This document shows, piece by piece, positions 1-6,687 of a stretch of DNA of 16,808 bases. The notes under the pieces were generated by a model. It ran no database searches. It worked only from the letters and a program-made list of their open reading frames with translations, and was not told the origin of the DNA. Numbering within the stretch: position 1 is the first letter of the stretch; each line of letters begins with the position of its first letter. The stretch comes from an uncultured Bacilli bacterium (GTDB lineage Bacteria > Bacillota_I > Bacilli_A > RF39 > UBA660): NCBI GenBank assembly GCA_947631365.1, contig CANRLB010000016.1, forward strand, positions 1-16,808, read 5' to 3'. The position numbers and the translations under genes were made by a program.

Positions 1-306
1 AACAAAAATGGGGATTCTACAATCTTTATTGAGTTTATGTTAAAAATGATTGATGAAGTTTTAGAAGAATCAGTTATTGCTGCTAGTGTGCCTATCACAG
101 AAAAAGTAGTTAATATTAGGAAATTATTACAGGTAATGGATTATAATGTTCCAATGACTGCAAATGATATTATGAATAAATTAGGAATTAAATCAAAAGA
201 AACTTTAAGATCAACTTATTTAGATCCAGCTATAAATGAAGGACTAGTGGCTCTTACTATTCCCGATAAACCAACTAGTAAAAATCAAATGTATTATAAA
301 ATTTAA
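1..306 (+). CDS. Fic family protein, C-terminal part (5' end outside window)
   Basis: The frame is open from base 1 and ends at TAA 304-306, so this is the 3' end of a gene that starts outside the window. The first visible residues include the STIFIEFML stretch found just after the Fic core in many Fic/DOC proteins. They are followed by a winged-helix-like tail ending in IPDKPTSKNQMYYKI, which is the usual C-terminus of Fic proteins with a C-terminal wHTH. Fic proteins transfer AMP or another nucleotide group from NTP to target proteins; the catalytic HPFxxGNGR motif would lie upstream and cannot be seen. The ATG at 37 is internal and is not a start. A similar winged-helix tail also occurs in some AlbA-type ATP-binding regulators, which is the main alternative. 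Confidence 0.72.
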   Translation, partial: NKNGDSTIFIEFMLKMIDEVLEESVIAASVPITEKVVNIRKLLQVMDYNVPMTANDIMNKLGIKSKETLRSTYLDPAINEGLVALTIPDKPTSKNQMYYKI

Positions 307-313
307 ACATAAA

Positions 314-341
314 GGTAGTTAAGAAACAAATCTCAACTACC
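314..341 (+). terminator. Hairpin after the Fic gene
   Basis: GGTAGTT at 314-320 pairs perfectly with AACTACC at 335-341. An inner AGA/TCT pairing across one mismatch extends the stem. It lies 8 bases after the Fic stop codon, which fits a terminator, but there is no clear T tract behind it. It could equally be an operator or an mRNA 3' end structure. Confidence 0.35.
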
Positions 342-398
342 AAAGTTTGTAAGTGTTCGGTAAACAAACAGTAATTTGTAGAAGAAGGTAGCTTAAAA

Positions 399-1241
399 TT
401 GAAAACAAAAATAATTATTTTAATTAGTATTACTTTATTGCTTGTGCTTAGTTTATATTTACATTATGAAAATAATTATTTACAAGTAAGTATTTATACT
501 ATTGAAAGCAATAAAATTACAACAGCCTTTGATGGGTTTAAAATCGCACAAATTTCGGATTTTCATAACACAGAATCTCAAAAATTAACAAATGATTTAG
601 TAAAAGAAATAAAAAATTCTAAACCTGATATAATAGTTTTAACGGGAGATTTAATAGATTCTTATAAATTAAATATTAATACTGCTATATCGTTTGTGAA
701 AAAAATTAATAATATAGCACCAGTTTATTATGTTACAGGTAATCATGAAGCAAGAATAGAAAGTTATGAAGAACTTAAAGATAAACTAGAAGAAAATAAA
801 GTAATTATTTTAGATGGTAAATTAGAAATAATTAAAAAAGATAATAGTGAAATAAATTTAATAGGTATTGATGATCCAAATTTTAATTTTAATACTTATC
901 GTGATGATTCAACAATAATTCAAGATAGTTTAATTCCTATTCAGTATGATAAAAACAAATTTAACATTTTATTATCTCATCGACCAGAACTTATAGAAAC
1001 TTATGCTAAAAATAATTTTGATTTAGTTTTATCAGGCCATGCCCATGGGGGACAAATAAGAATCCCTTTTATTGGTGGATTAATTGCTCCTAATCAAGGT
1101 TTATTTCCTAAGTATACAAGTGGCATTTATGAAATGGATAATACTAAAATGATCGTAAGTCGTGGAATTGGAAATAGTATTCTACCATTTAGAGTAAATA
1201 ATCGTCCGGAGCTTGTAGTTATAAAATTAAAAAATAAGTAA
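399..1241 (+). CDS. Membrane-anchored metallophosphoesterase, YkuE/YaeI type
   Basis: A calcineurin-like phosphoesterase of 280 residues. The N-terminus (about residues 4-21) is one hydrophobic segment, a signal anchor or signal peptide, so the catalytic domain should lie outside the membrane. The dinuclear metal ligands are all visible: D54-x-H56 in ISDFHN, GDLID with D84, GNHE with N115-H116, H194 in LLSHRPE, and H214/H216 in SGHAHGGQ. The GGLIAPNQGLFPKYTSGIY stretch and the C-terminal SRGIGNS region are typical of the YkuE/YaeI branch, whose members act on cell-envelope or lipid-linked phosphoesters. The exact substrate here is unknown. No twin-arginine motif is present, unlike B. subtilis YkuE. 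The start is TTG at 399, preceded by AGAAGG about 10 bases upstream. It appears to be a single-gene unit. Confidence 0.85.
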   Translation: MKTKIIILISITLLLVLSLYLHYENNYLQVSIYTIESNKITTAFDGFKIAQISDFHNTESQKLTNDLVKEIKNSKPDIIVLTGDLIDSYKLNINTAISFVKKINNIAPVYYVTGNHEARIESYEELKDKLEENKVIILDGKLEIIKKDNSEINLIGIDDPNFNFNTYRDDSTIIQDSLIPIQYDKNKFNILLSHRPELIETYAKNNFDLVLSGHAHGGQIRIPFIGGLIAPNQGLFPKYTSGIYEMDNTKMIVSRGIGNSILPFRVNNRPELVVIKLKNK

Positions 1242-1431
1242 AATATAAAAATTTGATTACTAAAAAGAAGTTAATGCAATTATTACAAAAGGTGTAAAAA
1301 TATAAAATATTATGTTAAAGATTTTGAAAAAAATTAATATAATTAAAATTATAATTTACTAGTGTGATTATGACTTATATGATGAGTTTAGGAATAGTTT
1401 GCTTTTTTCATTATCTTTATTAAAATGTTAA

Positions 1432-1478
1432 TTTTAGTTGACAAAATTCCAACTCAAACAGGTAGATTGCAACTAAAA
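1432..1478 (+). promoter_or_regulatory. Inverted repeat around a TTGACA box, candidate operator of the XRE/beta-helix operon
   Basis: TTTTAGTTG (1432-1440) is matched by a perfect inverted copy CAACTAAAA (1470-1478). A third half-site, CAACT, lies at 1450-1454. The CAACT elements at 1450 and 1470 are exactly 20 bases apart, about two helical turns. A consensus -35 hexamer TTGACA (1438-1443) overlaps the left arm. The best -10 is TAGATT at 1463-1468, with a long 19-base spacer; a TATAAT lies further down at 1486-1491. The position 34 bases before an XRE regulator gene fits autoregulation, which is inference. Confidence 0.5.
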
Positions 1479-1511
1479 CAAAATGTATAATTTTGGTGTG
1501 AGGTGAGAAAA

Positions 1512-2159
1512 ATGAATAGATTGGGTGAAAGATTATTTAAGTTAAGAAGAGATAAAAAATTATCACAAGAAGAAGTTGCAGAAAAATTAAATGTTACAAG
1601 ACAGACAATTTCCAAATGGGAAACAGATCAAAGTATGCCGGATTTTGATAAAGTTGTTCCCTTATGTGAATTATATGGTATTACTCCAGATGAACTTTTT
1701 ATTGAATTAAAAGTAAAGGAAAATTCTAAAAATAATGAATTTGTTACTTTATTAGAAGAAGAAAAAATAAAAACAAGTAAAAAAGCCAAAGGAATAGCTG
1801 TTGGTGTTGTGTTATATTTTTTAGGGGTTGTATGGATAATGATTTCAATTCCCGTTATGAATATGAATCCAATAGTGGCATCTGCTTTATTTTTACTTAT
1901 TTGTGGTATCTCTACAGGTATAATAATCTATGTATGTATTAAATATAAAAAAATAAAAACTCTTAAAGAAACAGAATCTGATAAATTAAGAAATCAAATT
2001 TCAAACGTTGTAGCAATAATAGTTACTATTATATATTTAATTATTAGTTTTCAAACAATGGCTTGGCATTTAACATGGATAATATGGATAATATTTGGCT
2101 TATTTGAGGAAATATTAAAATTAATATTTATGCTAAGGAGTTATAAAGATGAAAAATAA
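1512..2159 (+). CDS. XRE-family regulator with C-terminal four-helix membrane domain
   Basis: A protein of 215 residues. Residues 1-60 form a lambda-repressor-type helix-turn-helix (LSQEEVAEKLNVTRQTISKWE), the DNA-binding part. A charged linker follows, then about four hydrophobic helices (roughly 93-115, 120-145, 165-185 and 190-208), so the regulator should be membrane-bound. The start is ATG 1512, set by AGGTGAG at 1501-1507; a GTG at 1503 lies inside that ribosome site and is rejected. The 3' end overlaps the next gene by 11 bases (2149-2159), so the two are translationally coupled and probably act together. A likely role is sensing envelope or membrane state and controlling its own operon. 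The ligand is unknown. Confidence 0.82.
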   Translation: MNRLGERLFKLRRDKKLSQEEVAEKLNVTRQTISKWETDQSMPDFDKVVPLCELYGITPDELFIELKVKENSKNNEFVTLLEEEKIKTSKKAKGIAVGVVLYFLGVVWIMISIPVMNMNPIVASALFLLICGISTGIIIYVCIKYKKIKTLKETESDKLRNQISNVVAIIVTIIYLIISFQTMAWHLTWIIWIIFGLFEEILKLIFMLRSYKDEK

Positions 2160-3036
2160 AAAATGGATTATAACTTTAATTATTTTATTATCTATTATTA
2201 TGGTAGTACTTTCAATATTTTTCATCGACCTTTTACAAAATGGTTTTAAATTTAAAGGTTTTAGAATTGGAATTCAAAGTAGCAATGAATTAATATTAGA
2301 TAAAACTTATGAAGAGAAATTTAATAATATTGTAATTGATGCCACTACAAGTGAAATCTTTATTAAAAGAAGCAATACGGAAAATATTAAAGCTGTAATT
2401 TATGGGAAAAAAGATTATACTGAAGTTGATACCAATCTTGAAACTTTGAACATTAAAACAAGCGAAAAAAATTGTATAGGATTTTGTTTTAATCAAAAAT
2501 CTTCTAAGATAGAAATATATTTACCAGAAGAATATGATGGAAATATTAATATAAAAAATGATTATGGTGATATTTCGATTGAAGAATTTTTAAATGCTAA
2601 TATTAATGTTCTTGAAGATTGTGGTGATGTTTTAATACTTGGCGGAAATATTATTAAAGTAGATAATAACTATGGTAATATAGAAATAGGAGAATCTAAT
2701 GTATCAACTATAAATGAAGATTGTGGAGATGTTATAATTTCTAATACTAATGATGCAACCATAAAAAATAGTTATGGAGATATAAAAATTAAGTCTATTA
2801 ATAATTATCTTTATCTTTCTAATGATTGTGGCGATATAGAACTTAATAATATTAATTTAAAAAAAGATTCTTATATTAAAAATGATTATGGCGATATAGA
2901 ACTTGGTAATACAAATGAATTATTTATTGATGCCAAGACAGATTTAGGAAAAGTAAAAATTAAGAATAATTATCATAAATCAGATATCACTTTAAAAATA
3001 GAAAATGATTGTGGGGATATAGTAGTAAATAATTAA
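2149..3036 (+). CDS. Membrane-anchored beta-helix protein, DUF4097 (putative adhesin) type
   Basis: A protein of 295 residues with one N-terminal membrane helix (about 6-27) and no further hydrophobic segments, so the rest should be exported. Residues 45-130 resemble the start of DUF4097 domains (the TTSEIFIKR-type strand). Residues 137-290 are a series of short repeats with the core D-[YC]-G-D-[IV], one per 17-22 residues, as expected for the rungs of a right-handed beta-helix. The residue before Gly alternates strictly: Y139, C158, Y175, C192, Y209, C227, Y247, then L266 and C288. Two more cysteines lie at 109 and 113. The start ATG follows AAGGAG at about 2134, inside the end of the XRE gene. 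DUF4097 proteins are commonly encoded next to membrane-linked regulators in Firmicutes; their molecular role is not settled. Confidence 0.75.
   Translation: MKNKKWIITLIILLSIIMVVLSIFFIDLLQNGFKFKGFRIGIQSSNELILDKTYEEKFNNIVIDATTSEIFIKRSNTENIKAVIYGKKDYTEVDTNLETLNIKTSEKNCIGFCFNQKSSKIEIYLPEEYDGNINIKNDYGDISIEEFLNANINVLEDCGDVLILGGNIIKVDNNYGNIEIGESNVSTINEDCGDVIISNTNDATIKNSYGDIKIKSINNYLYLSNDCGDIELNNINLKKDSYIKNDYGDIELGNTNELFIDAKTDLGKVKIKNNYHKSDITLKIENDCGDIVVNN
2557..3018 (+). repeat. Tandem D-Y/C-G-D coding repeats
   Basis: Nine repeats of about 17-22 codons within the beta-helix gene. Two are nearly identical at the DNA level: bases 2821-2850 and 2881-2910 lie exactly 60 bases apart, share the run TGGCGATATAGAACTT and differ at only three positions over 30 bases. 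One of those differences is the TGT/TAT codon that switches Cys to Tyr. This indicates fairly recent internal duplication. Confidence 0.75.
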
Positions 3037-3135
3037 AAGAAATGAAATAGTGAGTTGCTAGTTATATAAAAAAGAATTTCTATGAAATGGTAATAAACCT
3101 TAATATATTATAAAATTTAAAAAAAATAGAAAAAA

Positions 3136-3162
3136 TTTAACATATTTCTTGTATATGTTAAA
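3136..3162. repeat. Perfect 9-bp inverted repeat in the gap before the second XRE gene
   Basis: TTTAACATA (3136-3144) pairs with TATGTTAAA (3154-3162) across a 9-base loop. It lies in the 318-base gap 3037-3354, about 100 bases after the beta-helix gene stop. A run of A follows it, so it is not a good plus-strand terminator; it could be an operator or a weak hairpin. The rest of the gap is AT-rich sequence with no clear promoter that I can support. Confidence 0.35.
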
Positions 3163-3171
3163 AAAATAGTG

Positions 3172-3279
3172 TAAATTACCCACATAAATAAAAAAGAATT
3201 GTATACAAAAGAAGCCAAAAAATATTTTAATAATAATGTCATTGTACCTGATGATTTAGATGAAATAATTTTAGATTAA
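3172..3279 (+). pseudogene. Possible short gene remnant
   Basis: After a stop at 3172-3174 the frame runs open to TAA 3277-3279 and encodes a charged, natural-looking peptide (KKELYTKEAKKYF, then NNNVIVPDDLDEIILD). There is no ATG, only a TTG at 3199 without a convincing ribosome site. It looks more like the tail of a decayed gene than a working small gene. I do not recognise the family, and chance is possible in such AT-rich DNA. Confidence 0.2.
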
Positions 3280-3338
3280 AATTAACCCTTGAAATGTTTC
3301 CTGTTAAAATCCACTTTTAAATTCTAAAATGTTGGTAT

Positions 3339-3357
3339 GAAAGGAGCAAGAAATATG
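3339..3357 (+). repeat. Ribosome-site leader duplicated at 6672-6690
   Basis: GAAAGGAGCAAGAAATATG, ending in the start codon, is identical before the XRE genes at 3355 and 6688. It contains the GGAG core with 8-9 bases to the ATG and shows that upstream ATG or TTG codons (3337, 6664) are not used. The shared leader and similar coding starts show that the two genes arose by duplication or share a source. The gene at 6093 has a different leader. Confidence 0.75.
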
Positions 3358-4224
3358 GATTTAGAAAAAATTGGAAAGTTTATTGCTGAATCTAGAAAAA
3401 AGAAAAACATTACGCAACAAGAATTAGCCGAGAAATTAGGAATTTCAGATCGCACTATTGGCAATTGGGAAAATGGTAGAAATATGCCTGATATATCACT
3501 TTTTAAACCTCTATGTAATGAACTTGATATCACATTAAATGATTTAATAAGTGGTGAAAAAGTTAGTGAAAAAGAATATCAAGAAAAGCTTGAGGAAAAT
3601 ATTGTTAATACAATTGATTATTCTAATAAAAAAATAAAACGTATTAAATTAATTTATAAATTATTTATTATTTTTATAATTTTAACATTATTAAGTTTGT
3701 CTATTGTTTTTGAAATTGATATTACAAGAATGAGAAATAATGAACCCGTATTCTTTAGTACTTGGGGATTTAAGTATGCACCACCAGTAAATATAGATGA
3801 TGTTAATATTGAAAACGTCATTAAAAAATATTTAATAGAAGAAGATGAAAAAAATAATCATTATGAAAACGAAAAATCTTTTGCTGCAATGAAAATTTAT
3901 CTTATAAATGAAGATTTAAATAATAAATATTATGTTTATGCTTGGGTATTGCAAGAACAATATTATTTAGAAAATGGTGAAATATTTAGAAATGCTAGTT
4001 CATCTATTCCTTATAAATTTGAATTAATAAAAAAGAATTCTAAATTTATTGTAAAAAATTATGATATTCCTAGAGATGGAAGCTATTACGTTAAAGATAT
4101 GAAAAAAATATTTCCTAATAGTGTATTAAGAGATGTAGATAATATTCATATCGATGGAACAATTGAAAGATTATCTTTAGAAATAGAAAACGAGGTTAAT
4201 TTATATTTTCACAAAGAAGCTTAA
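3355..4224 (+). CDS. XRE-family regulator with one membrane helix and an extracytoplasmic sensor-like domain
   Basis: A protein of 289 residues. The helix-turn-helix spans residues 5-62 (ITQQELAEKLGISDRTIGNWENG). A linker follows (EENIVNTIDYSNKK, about 80-93) that is nearly the same in the paralogue at 6688. A single membrane helix lies at about 100-118. The remaining 170 residues should lie outside the cell; they contain Tyr-rich strands (YYVYAWVLQEQYYLENG) and an IPRDGSYYVKDMKKIFP segment, and I cannot assign them to a named family. The layout suggests a one-component transmembrane regulator whose outer domain senses an unknown signal. The start is ATG 3355 behind GGAGCAAG. The neighbours do not reveal its target. 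Confidence 0.75.
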   Translation: MDLEKIGKFIAESRKKKNITQQELAEKLGISDRTIGNWENGRNMPDISLFKPLCNELDITLNDLISGEKVSEKEYQEKLEENIVNTIDYSNKKIKRIKLIYKLFIIFIILTLLSLSIVFEIDITRMRNNEPVFFSTWGFKYAPPVNIDDVNIENVIKKYLIEEDEKNNHYENEKSFAAMKIYLINEDLNNKYYVYAWVLQEQYYLENGEIFRNASSSIPYKFELIKKNSKFIVKNYDIPRDGSYYVKDMKKIFPNSVLRDVDNIHIDGTIERLSLEIENEVNLYFHKEA

Positions 4225-4277
4225 AATGGATTATTTTGCATCAATAAGATTTTAATATTTTATTTTCCCTATTTGAG

Positions 4278-4286
4278 TGTTATAAT
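4278..4286 (+). promoter_or_regulatory. Extended -10 promoter for the zinc-ribbon gene
   Basis: TGTTATAAT is a full extended -10 element (TG, one base, TATAAT). The region 17 bases upstream (around 4258-4263) is only T-rich and a poor -35. It lies about 50 bases before the start codon at 4333, a normal leader length. Confidence 0.55.
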
Positions 4287-4332
4287 ATAAACACAAATTC
4301 AATTATTTAAATTCTTAAGGGAGGTTTTGAAA

Positions 4333-4956
4333 TTGAAAGAATTAAAAGCAAAATATGATCAAATCACATCAGAAAGGGAAGAAATTTTAAAACAAATTCA
4401 AGTTTTAAAAGATGATGAAAATGGAATAATAAAAAAATATTTCAAATTATGTAGTGAAAATGAGGAATTATCTAAGTTACAAGAAAAATTATATAAGCAA
4501 ATGAAGGTGGAAGAATATTCATCTTGTAATCACATATGGGTTAATGATTTTCACGATTATGATGGTTGGGAAGGACGCTCAAAAGATTATTGTGGCTGCA
4601 TAAAATGTGGCTTAGATAGCAAAGTCTTTTATTTAATGGATCGCCATAATAATTATAAATTATTAACATTAGATCAAGCAATAATGTATGATTTTTTAAG
4701 AGATGAAAATGCTCATAAGAATGGTATTCAAACTAATATATTTTGTGATTTAGCTTTAGCAAAGGCAATATACTCAAGAATAAAAACTGCTCATCCTGAT
4801 ATTGATGATGAAACTGCAATAAAATATTTTAATGTTGCAATTAATGACATAAGAAATAAAGAAGTAAGCGATGAAAGAAAAGCAAGTAGAGCCAAAAGAT
4901 TATTATTAAGTCCTAAATTTAATAAATGGGATGGCATTGACGTTATTTATAGATAA
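4333..4956 (+). CDS. Hypothetical protein with N-terminal coiled coil and Cys/His zinc-ribbon-like site
   Basis: A protein of 207 residues that I do not recognise as a named family. Residues 1-60 are strongly heptad-like and charged, predicting a coiled coil. Next comes a C65-x-H67 pair in CNHIWV and, about 20 residues on, C87-x-C89-x2-C92 in YCGCIKCGL, a likely zinc site. The C-terminal 100 residues are predicted mostly helical, without membrane segments. The start is TTG 4333, because GGAGG at 4320-4324 lies 8 bases before it; an in-frame TTG at 4327 would be only 2 bases from the ribosome site. Promoter upstream and hairpin downstream suggest a single-gene unit. A cytoplasmic protein-protein or nucleic-acid role is possible but unproven. 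Confidence 0.7.
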   Translation: MKELKAKYDQITSEREEILKQIQVLKDDENGIIKKYFKLCSENEELSKLQEKLYKQMKVEEYSSCNHIWVNDFHDYDGWEGRSKDYCGCIKCGLDSKVFYLMDRHNNYKLLTLDQAIMYDFLRDENAHKNGIQTNIFCDLALAKAIYSRIKTAHPDIDDETAIKYFNVAINDIRNKEVSDERKASRAKRLLLSPKFNKWDGIDVIYR

Positions 4957-4993
4957 TATTAATAATAAATTTAATTAAAATTACACTATATAT

Positions 4994-5030
4994 AAATAGG
5001 TTATTATCAAGGAGGGATAATAACCTATTT
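4994..5030 (+). terminator. Perfect 15-bp stem hairpin with AAGGAGG loop
   Basis: AAATAGGTTATTATC (4994-5008) and GATAATAACCTATTT (5016-5030) are perfect inverted copies around a 7-base loop AAGGAGG. A short T run (5028-5031) follows. The position 38 bases after the stop at 4956 fits a terminator. The stem is weak in GC and the T run is short, so termination may be modest. The loop is a complete Shine-Dalgarno sequence, an oddity discussed under findings. Confidence 0.6.
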
Positions 5031-5071
5031 TAATACCAAATAGTATTTATCTAGAAATTTATAAAAAAGTA

Positions 5072-5100
5072 TTTACAAACAAATGTTTTAATGATAAAAT
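5072..5100 (+). promoter_or_regulatory. dinD promoter with LexA-type SOS box in the spacer
   Basis: The -35 is TTTACA (5072-5077) and the -10 is TAAAAT (5095-5100), with TG one base before it and a 17-base spacer. Bases 5076-5089 read CAAACAAATGTTTT, matching 12 of 14 positions of the Gram-positive LexA box CGAAC-RNRY-GTTYG, including the core AAC-N4-GTT. LexA bound here would block RNA polymerase directly. Because the -10 covers 5099, the ATG at 5099 cannot be the start of dinD. Confidence 0.72.
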
Positions 5101-5134
5101 GATAATAGTTCAAGAAAGTAAGGGGGAAAGAAAA

Positions 5135-5995
5135 ATGAACGAAGAAATTATAAAAATTAAAGATGCTAATCCAACTTTTGAAAGTATTAAACATATTGAT
5201 GAATATGGTAATGAGTATTGGTCTGCTAGAGAGTTAATGGCAGCACTTGAATATTCAAAATGGAGTAATTTTGTAGGTGTTATTAACAAAGCTAAAAGTA
5301 CTTGTAATTTAAGCAAAAATAGCATTGCTGATCATTTTGCCGATGTCGGCAAAACGATAGATATGCCTAAAGGTGCTACAAAAACAATTGATGATTATAA
5401 ATTATCAAGATATGCTTGTTATTTAATAGCCCAAAATGGTGATAGTAGAAAAGAAGTAATTGCTTTAGCTCAAACATATTTTGCAATTCAAACAAGAAAG
5501 CAAGAAATTTCTGAATTAGAGTATAGTAAGTTATCGGAAGATGAAAAAAGATTATATCAAAGGAATTTAACTAGAAGGGGAAATTATTCATTAAATATAG
5601 CTGCAAAGAATGCCGGAGTAAAAAATTTTGATCAATTTCATAATGCTGGATATAGAGGATTATATAATGGGGAGACAGCAGATGATATAGCGAAAAGAAA
5701 AGGATTAAGATACAGAGAAGATATTTTAGATAATATGGGAAGTGAAGAGCTAGCTGCCAATTTATTTAGAATTACCCAAACAGAATCAAAGTTAAAAAAA
5801 GATAATATTAAAAATGAAAATGATGCAAACGAGACCCATTATACTGTTGGCAGAAATATTAGAGAAGTTATTCTAAAAAATGGTGGAACCATGCCAGAAG
5901 ATTTACCGACACCAAAGAAAAGCCTTAAAGAGTTAGAAAAAGAAAAGAAGAATAAGTTTATAGATCAAAAAATAAATATTAATCAAGCACTATAA
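5135..5995 (+). CDS. dinD: DNA damage-inducible protein D
   Basis: A protein of 286 residues, collinear with E. coli DinD from end to end. Shared blocks are EYWSARELMAALEYSKW (28-44), LSRYACYLIAQNGDSRK (90-106), QTYFAIQTRKQE (113-124), the GYRGLY-N-GE segment (172-180), MGSEELAANLFRITQTE (201-217) and GGTMPEDLPTPKKS (250-263). The N-terminal part belongs to the BRO-N-like fold. DinD is SOS-induced; E. coli DinD inhibits RecA-mediated strand exchange and RecA-DNA filaments. The start is ATG 5135, with AAGGGGGAAAG about 8 bases upstream. The LexA-type box in its promoter agrees with the assignment. It sits among XRE genes with no other SOS gene in view. dinD is patchily distributed and often carried by accessory DNA, so transfer is likely. 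Confidence 0.93.
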   Translation: MNEEIIKIKDANPTFESIKHIDEYGNEYWSARELMAALEYSKWSNFVGVINKAKSTCNLSKNSIADHFADVGKTIDMPKGATKTIDDYKLSRYACYLIAQNGDSRKEVIALAQTYFAIQTRKQEISELEYSKLSEDEKRLYQRNLTRRGNYSLNIAAKNAGVKNFDQFHNAGYRGLYNGETADDIAKRKGLRYREDILDNMGSEELAANLFRITQTESKLKKDNIKNENDANETHYTVGRNIREVILKNGGTMPEDLPTPKKSLKELEKEKKNKFIDQKININQAL

Positions 5996-6022
5996 TATTC
6001 GAGTAAAAATAATATAAATGTT

Positions 6023-6062
6023 AAAAGTAAACTTTTGGTATATTTAATAAAATAGTTATAAA
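6023..6062 (+). promoter_or_regulatory. Candidate promoter and small inverted repeat before the third XRE gene
   Basis: AAAAGT-AA-ACTTTT (6023-6036) is a short palindrome that overlaps the first bases of a possible -35 TTGGTA (6035-6040). A -10-like TATAAA follows at 6057-6062 with a 16-base spacer. The hexamers are imperfect, so this is only a candidate. The palindrome could also serve as an operator or part of a dinD terminator. Confidence 0.33.
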
Positions 6063-6092
6063 TGTTATAGTTCTTATTGAGAGGAGAAAATT

Positions 6093-6599
6093 ATGAATCA
6101 AGAGCAAATTGGAAAATTTATCGCTGAGCAAAGAAAATTAAAAGAATTAACTCAAGAAGAACTAGCAGAAAAATTAGGAATTACTAAAAATGCAGTAAGT
6201 AAATGGGAAAGAGGTTTATGTTTAATGGATATGTCTTTACTTAAACCTCTTAGTGAGATTTTAGGAGTAAGTGTAAATGATATACTTGCTGGGGAAATCA
6301 TCAAAAGTAACAATATAGAAAAAAAGAGTGAAGAAAACATCATTAAATTAACGGAATTAGTTAATTTAAAAACTATGAAATATGGTGTTATTGGTATGGC
6401 TTTATTCTTTATCGTACTAGTTATTATTTCCGGATTTAAAAATGTTTCTTCTTCCTCTTTAGTTAGTTTATTGTGTGCTTATAATTCAGTGACTTTTTTA
6501 AGCCGTTATAAACTAAAAAAAGATAAAACGGATTTATTTACCGGTGTTATGTTCTTTATTGCGGTTATTCTAAACACTATTGCCTTTATAATGTCTTAG
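6093..6599 (+). CDS. Short XRE-family regulator with hydrophobic C-terminus
   Basis: A protein of 168 residues. The first 70 (MNQEQIGKFIAEQRK, then LTQEELAEKLGITKNAVSKWERG) are closely related to the genes at 3355 and 6688. The linker is shorter and diverged, and the C-terminal half holds two or three hydrophobic helices (about 97-117, 120-135 and 146-166) with no outer domain. It thus keeps the DNA-binding unit and a membrane anchor but lacks the sensor domain of its paralogues. It may be a natural short form or a reduced copy. The start is ATG 6093 after GAGAGGAG. It ends with TAG and is followed after 88 bases by the next paralogue, in the same orientation. Confidence 0.78.
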   Translation: MNQEQIGKFIAEQRKLKELTQEELAEKLGITKNAVSKWERGLCLMDMSLLKPLSEILGVSVNDILAGEIIKSNNIEKKSEENIIKLTELVNLKTMKYGVIGMALFFIVLVIISGFKNVSSSSLVSLLCAYNSVTFLSRYKLKKDKTDLFTGVMFFIAVILNTIAFIMS

Positions 6600-6687
6600 T
6601 ATTAAATCAAATTACAAAACTCTACTAACTGTAGGTGTTAAAATTTGGACTAATATTATATAGTTGTTTTTGAAAGGAGCAAGAAAT

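Noticed and set aside
1242..1431. Small frames such as one starting with TTG at 1252
   Set aside because: They are only about 14 codons long with no ribosome site; nothing else was recognised in this gap.
2296..2496. Minus-strand ORF inside the beta-helix gene, and similar antisense ORFs at 3324-3533, 5110-5325, 6152-6343 and 9449-9661
   Set aside because: They lie within clear plus-strand genes, lack ribosome sites and have Phe/Ile/Ser-rich compositions expected of antisense shadows.
2557..3018. Tandem repeats as a CRISPR array or DNA-level satellite
   Set aside because: The repeats are in codon phase, vary in length by whole codons and encode a conserved peptide motif, so they are coding repeats.
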